64,000 bases of DNA from Devosia sp. 1566 (lineage in GTDB: Bacteria > Pseudomonadota > Alphaproteobacteria > Rhizobiales > Devosiaceae): NCBI RefSeq assembly GCF_004005995.1, contig NZ_CP034767.1, positions 992,001-1,056,000 on the forward strand, given 5' to 3'. The notes below the pieces were generated by a model, which saw only the letters and a program-made list of their open reading frames with translations, was not told the origin of the DNA and did no database searches. Shown here piece after piece: positions 63,498 through 64,000 of the stretch. Made by a program: the position numbers and the translations under genes. The stretch's first letter is position 1. Each line of letters begins with the position of its first letter.

Positions 63498-64000
63498 CTA
63501 GGCCGCCTTGCCGAGCGCTTGTTTGCTGATCCCGACCAGAAAGGCGCAGATGGCCTCCATCTCTTCCTTCTGGTCGAACAGGGCCGGGGAGCCTTGCCCG
63601 GCAATGGTCAGTGCCTGGGCATCTGGCCGGCGACGGGCCATTTCGCGAAAGATTTGCGGGCGCAACTGGTCGGTAAGCTGGGTGCGCAGCAATTGCAGGG
63701 GCGCACAGCGCAGGGCGTCGAACATCGGCCATTGCGGCTCCAGTTCATCATCGATGCTGATGCTATTGAGCGCCTCGAGCAGCTTGGCGTGATAAAGGGG
63801 CTTCGCGCGGCCCCGCTGATCCACGAAATGCGTGCGACCCATCAGTGCTTCGAGCCGTGCGTCGCCCAGCCCGGGATAGTCCCCGGCCAGCATGCGCCGG
63901 AAGCTGGCCGTTAGATTCTTCGTCCCGCGCAGGCTTTCCACATGGCCCATATTGTTGCGCAGCCGCACGATCCCGCGCGCGTCGGTTACCGGCCCCGCGT
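63498..64000 (-). CDS. Alpha/beta hydrolase, C-terminal part, apparently missing the catalytic His
   Basis: The last 167 codons of a hydrolase whose start lies right of the window. The late part reads like an alpha/beta-hydrolase end: the strand with the acid residue (PLQLLRTQLTDQLRP) and then ALTIAGQGSPALFDQKEEM. In relatives the latter is G-Q-G-H-A-P-x-L with the catalytic His. Here the His is replaced or deleted (GQGSPALF). The protein may be inactive or have another function. It converges on the OmpA-family gene with nine bases between stops. Confidence 0.6.
   Translation of the reverse strand, partial: AGPVTDARGIVRLRNNMGHVESLRGTKNLTASFRRMLAGDYPGLGDARLEALMGRTHFVDQRGRAKPLYHAKLLEALNSISIDDELEPQWPMFDALRCAPLQLLRTQLTDQLRPQIFREMARRRPDAQALTIAGQGSPALFDQKEEMEAICAFLVGISKQALGKAA

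Overview
The window is GC-rich, densely coded bacterial DNA with few gaps. The gene families point to an alphaproteobacterium of the Hyphomicrobiales: a Porin_2-type porin, an ExoV-like pyruvyltransferase, a single-domain (FrcA-like) sugar ABC ATPase, a TIGR03885-like flavin oxidoreductase, and candidate promoters of the GGAAC-N16-CGTT general-stress type. A Devosia-like genus is my best guess, from family resemblance only. I saw no rRNA, tRNA, CRISPR array, prophage or insertion sequence.

Layout. 1-2.0 kb: a cut-off sugar-binding protein divergent from a xylulokinase-like kinase. 2.0-2.9 kb: an array of eleven alternating GC-rich palindromes resembling a bacterial interspersed mosaic element. 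2.9-9.3 kb: a mixed block holding a DUF2243 membrane protein, a short-chain dehydrogenase, a broken Crp/Fnr regulator, a DUF4336 protein, an M24 peptidase, an outer-membrane barrel and a LacI-type regulator. 9.5-31.5 kb: a long, almost one-directional catabolic cluster. It encodes a fused CaiB CoA-transferase, two MaoC-type proteins, a thioesterase, an enolase-superfamily enzyme, a peptide/opine-class ABC importer with two tandem binding proteins, an AcuI-like acryloyl-CoA reductase, a 2-hydroxyacid dehydrogenase, a histidinol-dehydrogenase-like enzyme, both acyl-CoA (propionyl-CoA) carboxylase subunits and methylmalonyl-CoA mutase. Matching LacI-type operators stand before the CoA-transferase and before the thioesterase. 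I infer that an unidentified imported compound is carried to an enoyl- or acryloyl-CoA, then propionyl-CoA, methylmalonyl-CoA and succinyl-CoA. A DUF559 nuclease gene preceded by a palindrome pair sits inside this operon.

31.5-37 kb: a second sugar importer, split and divergent, with a 2-hydroxyacid dehydrogenase and an FAD protein. 37.4-39.7 kb: malic enzyme. 39.7-44 kb: the end of an exopolysaccharide cluster (two glycosyltransferases, flippase, pyruvyltransferase). 44.1-48.8 kb: a YdeP-type molybdenum oxidoreductase with FdhD, a flavin monooxygenase and a small protein. 48.8-52 kb: a fusion of a PQQ-type sugar dehydrogenase with a PEBP domain, and a zinc alcohol dehydrogenase.

53-57.7 kb: a cluster of small stress proteins, an isochorismatase-like hydrolase, an MBL hydrolase, a VOC protein and a DUF892 ferritin-like protein. 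Five sites of the form GGAAC-N16-(about CGTT) lie at promoter distance from five of its transcription units, so the cluster looks like an EcfG general-stress regulon. 58-64 kb: NagA, a short-chain dehydrogenase, a highly expressed porin, an OmpA-family protein and the end of an alpha/beta hydrolase that appears to lack its catalytic histidine.
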